Assembly: GCA_030065275.1 (NCBI GenBank)
Contig: JASJCV010000003.1
Span: 1-38,183 of the forward strand
Origin: Desulfobacterales bacterium
Lineage (GTDB): Bacteria; Desulfobacterota; Desulfobacteria; Desulfobacterales; UBA5852
Length of the DNA: 38,183 nt
Direction: 5' to 3'
Positions 35,222 through 38,183 of the stretch are shown here, in pieces. The notes beneath the pieces were generated by a model. The model was not told the origin of the DNA. It ran no database searches and saw only the letters and a list, made by a program, of their open reading frames with translations. The position numbers and the translations under genes were made by a program. Each line of letters opens with the position of its first letter. Position 1 is the stretch's first letter.

Positions 35222-38002
35222 ATGCCTTTTGAAACCATCACGCTATCATCCGCAGGATCGCTTACGGTTGCGGCGCTGTGCCTGACGTTTGCCCTTTTCC
35301 AGGGGGTTGTGGCCTGCAAGCGGCCGGAGTTCGGCTGGAACCGCTGGGGAGCGGCCATGTCGCTCTTGACGGCGGTCTATGCCGTGGCCGTCTTTTTCCA
35401 GTTCAATCTGCCGGCCGGCGACCTCACCCGTTTTTGCGAAAAGGTGCAGTTCTCGGTCTTCATCCTGCTGGTCGATGCGCTTTACCGCTTTACGGCCACG
35501 TTCCTGGGCCGCAGGGACCGCCGGCTCCTGCGGGTCTTGCCGTTGGTGACCGTCGTTTGTCTGACCCTGATCTGGTTTACCGAGCTCGTTGTGGCCACGA
35601 CATTCGTGCAGCGCGAATTTCTCTGGAACCCCCGGCCCTATATCGAACCGGACCTGGGCCCGCTGGGTGTGGCCTACCTGGCTCTGGTCTTTGCGCTGGC
35701 CATGGCCGTCGTGCTCATCTGGTGGGGGCCGGCGCGGCGCAAGCTGACAGGGGCGCGCGAATTCGTGGCCTGTTTTTTCGTCTGGGCCCTTCTGGGGCTG
35801 CACGACATCCTGGCCACCGTGGGCATGCCCACGGTGCAGTTTCTGATGGAATTCGGCTTTCTGGGGTTTTCCGTGTCGTTGATTTCCATCACCATCCGCA
35901 AACATGTCGAGCTGTTCGCCACCGTCGAGGAAAACGAGCAGGCCCTTAAGAAAACCAAGGAAAGCCTGGAGCGGCGCGTGCGCGAGCGCACGGCCGCCAT
36001 CGCGTCTTCCAACCGGGATCTCAAGGCCGAGATCCGCGACCGCAAACGCGCCGCCAAGAAGCTGCGCGAAAGCGAGGAAAAATTCCGTACGCTGATCGCC
36101 AATATTTCCGACGTGATCATTATCCTCGACCGGGAAGGCACGGTCCGCTATATCAGCCCCAACCTGTCGCGGCATTTCGGTTGGGAGCCCCGGGATCTGC
36201 AGGGGAAGAAATTCCATGAAACCGTTCATCCCGACGATTGCGGCATGGTCCAGCGCCAGGTGGCGGACCTGATGGACCAGCCGGAGCGGACCCTGACCCT
36301 GGCCTATCGTTACCGGACCCCTGACCAATCCTACCTCCACATCGAGCTGACCCTGGTCAACCTGCTCGCCATGCCCCGGATTCGCGGACTGGTGGGCAAT
36401 TTCCGCGATGTTTCCGACCGGATCGCTTCGGAGCGGACCCTCAAGCGGGCTCAGGCCATCGCGCACGTGGGCAACTGGGAACTCGATCTGGGCACCCGGA
36501 CCATCGAGGGCTCGGAGGAATGGTGCCGGATTTTCGGACTCGTCGATAGCGGTGCCGGATTTGCTCTCGAGACCGTGCAGGCCTTGATCGAGGAGGAGGA
36601 TCGCCGCGAGGTGCGCCGCCGGCTCGACGCCCTCGTTTTCAAGGGGCAGGACTACGACGTGACTTACCGGATACGGCGGGCCGGCAACGACGAACCGGCC
36701 TGGATTCATTCCCGCGCCGAGCTGATCGGCGCGACCGGCGGGGCCGCCCGGATTTCCGGGGTGATCCAGGACATCACGGCCGCCAAACAGGCGGCCGCCG
36801 AAAAGGCCCAACTGGAAAACCAGCTGCGACAGGCCCAGAAGATGGAGTCCCTCGGCACCCTGGCCGGGGGCATCGCCCATGATTTCAACAACATTTTGTC
36901 ACCGATCATCGGTTTTGCCGAGATGACGGCCGAGGATCTGCCGGCCGACAGCCAGGCCCGCGCCAACATGGGCGAAATTATGAAGGCCGGGCGGCGCGCC
37001 CAGGAAATGGTCCAGCAGATCCTGACCTTCAGCCGCCACAACAACCAGGAACGCAAACCGGTGCAGGTCGCCCCCATCGTTCAGGAATCGCTCAAGCTGA
37101 TGCGTTCGTCCCTGCCGTCCACCATCGATGTACGGCCCCATATCGGCGATGAAGACGGCTTCGTCATGGGCGACACCACCCAGATTCACCAGATGATCGT
37201 CAATCTGTGCACCAACGCCTACCACGCCATGCGCGCGTCGGGCGGCGCGCTGAATGTCTATTTGGATGAAGCCCTCTTCCAGGCGCCGCACGAGGTGCCG
37301 TTGGCGGGCATGGCCCCCGGTCGCTACACGCGCATCCGGATTCAGGATTCGGGGCACGGCATTGCGCCCGATGTGCTGGAGCGCATCTTCGAGCCCTACT
37401 TCACCACCAAGGCGCCGGGGGAGGGCACCGGCATGGGGCTCTCGATGGTCCACGGCATCGTCATGAACCACAACGGCTTCATCGACGTCGCCAGCACCGT
37501 GGGCGAAGGCACGACCTTCAGCCTCTTCCTGCCCCAGATTCTCCACACGGACGAGACCTCCATCAATGAAACCACGAGTTTTATCCCCGTGGGCAACGAA
37601 CGTCTTCTGCTGGTGGACGACGAGGAACAGCTTCTGAACATGCAGTGCCAGATGCTGGAGCGCCTGGGCTACGAGGTTACGGCCACCAGCAACAGCGTCG
37701 AGGCCTTGAATCTTTTCTGCCAGAACCCGGAAGGCTTCGATCTGATGATCACCGATCAGACCATGCCGAACCTCACCGGCGGGGAGCTTGCTGCCCAGGT
37801 CCTGCACATCCGCGATGACCTGCCCATCATTCTCTGCACCGGTTTCAGCGAGTCGCTCTCGCCGGAGGCCGCATCCGAGATCGGCATCCGCCACTACTTG
37901 CACAAACCCATTCCCCTCAAAGCACTGGCCCGCACCGTACGGATCGTTCTCAACGACGGTTTTCAATCCGAGCCATCGCGTCCCCAGGCCGACTGCGCCT
38001 GA
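35222..38002 (+). CDS. Hybrid sensor histidine kinase: N-terminal 7TM region, PAS domains, HisKA/HATPase, C-terminal receiver
   Basis: 926 aa; ~7 hydrophobic helices, coiled coil, two PAS domains ([20 protein letters not shown]...), [24 protein letters not shown] box, [16 protein letters not shown] box, [14 protein letters not shown]...[12 protein letters not shown] receiver. Confidence 0.95.
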   Translation: MPFETITLSSAGSLTVAALCLTFALFQGVVACKRPEFGWNRWGAAMSLLTAVYAVAVFFQFNLPAGDLTRFCEKVQFSVFILLVDALYRFTATFLGRRDRRLLRVLPLVTVVCLTLIWFTELVVATTFVQREFLWNPRPYIEPDLGPLGVAYLALVFALAMAVVLIWWGPARRKLTGAREFVACFFVWALLGLHDILATVGMPTVQFLMEFGFLGFSVSLISITIRKHVELFATVEENEQALKKTKESLERRVRERTAAIASSNRDLKAEIRDRKRAAKKLRESEEKFRTLIANISDVIIILDREGTVRYISPNLSRHFGWEPRDLQGKKFHETVHPDDCGMVQRQVADLMDQPERTLTLAYRYRTPDQSYLHIELTLVNLLAMPRIRGLVGNFRDVSDRIASERTLKRAQAIAHVGNWELDLGTRTIEGSEEWCRIFGLVDSGAGFALETVQALIEEEDRREVRRRLDALVFKGQDYDVTYRIRRAGNDEPAWIHSRAELIGATGGAARISGVIQDITAAKQAAAEKAQLENQLRQAQKMESLGTLAGGIAHDFNNILSPIIGFAEMTAEDLPADSQARANMGEIMKAGRRAQEMVQQILTFSRHNNQERKPVQVAPIVQESLKLMRSSLPSTIDVRPHIGDEDGFVMGDTTQIHQMIVNLCTNAYHAMRASGGALNVYLDEALFQAPHEVPLAGMAPGRYTRIRIQDSGHGIAPDVLERIFEPYFTTKAPGEGTGMGLSMVHGIVMNHNGFIDVASTVGEGTTFSLFLPQILHTDETSINETTSFIPVGNERLLLVDDEEQLLNMQCQMLERLGYEVTATSNSVEALNLFCQNPEGFDLMITDQTMPNLTGGELAAQVLHIRDDLPIILCTGFSESLSPEAASEIGIRHYLHKPIPLKALARTVRIVLNDGFQSEPSRPQADCA

Positions 38003-38084
38003 GCCGCGCCCGCGCGCCCAATCCGATCGCAGACACCCCCCCCGGACGGCGCATGGCCATCCGACAAAAAAATGCGCCCGGGAG

Positions 38085-38127
38085 TTGACGAGATATATCT
38101 TATATCTATATTGTGAGCAAATGCTCA
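38085..38127 (+). promoter_or_regulatory. Promoter with two overlapping palindromic operator candidates; target gene beyond window
   Basis: TTGACG (38085-38090)-16 bp-TATATT (38107-38112); spacer holds AGATATA-TCT-TATATCT; start region holds TGAGCA-AA-TGCTCA (38114-38127). Confidence 0.6.
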
Positions 38128-38183
38128 AAATTGTGCGGTCACGAATGCCGTGTTCCGCACCGCGTCACCCAGTCACCGAAAGG

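Noticed and set aside
35246-36880. 544-aa minus-strand ORF
   Set aside because: Antisense shadow of the hybrid kinase gene.
1-38183. CRISPR arrays, tRNA/rRNA genes, transposases, phage or restriction/defence genes
   Set aside because: No regularly spaced direct repeats, no tRNA T-loop/acceptor structure and no such proteins recognised in the translations.

Overview
The window is a GC-rich bacterial chromosomal segment. Gene content suggests a Desulfobacterota-type genome, but that is inference. I found no rRNA, tRNA, CRISPR array, phage or transposase gene. Main blocks, left to right: PaaI-type thioesterase, membrane acyltransferase-like protein, GNAT, UPF0173 metallo-hydrolase and FabH; a receiver protein and two small exported proteins flanking a region with divergent sigma-54 (-24/-12) promoters; a GlrK / lipoprotein / GlrR-type two-component operon; a predicted lipoprotein and a YbgC thioesterase; a scar region with a degraded DUF4926-like gene, a long palindrome and a MITE/REP-like repeat; a metY-metX-metW operon behind a SAM riboswitch and terminator; a divergent cobalamin riboswitch and terminator, then a second diverged repeat copy, an unusual alcohol dehydrogenase and a TrpD-like phosphoribosyltransferase; a TRAP transporter / GlcD-GlcF / FadR-type regulator / OFA-type MFS operon with a TGGT-N3-ACCA operator at its head; a PAS-sigma-54 activator beside an SDR / CoA-transferase operon with its own -24/-12 promoter; and DMT transporter, TPR protein and a 7TM-PAS hybrid kinase. 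The best candidates for undescribed biology are the sigma-54 small-exported-protein locus (about 5.7-11 kb) and the B12-riboswitch-linked ADH/TrpD-like pair (17.3-19.8 kb). All family calls were made by eye from the supplied translations; no searches were run.
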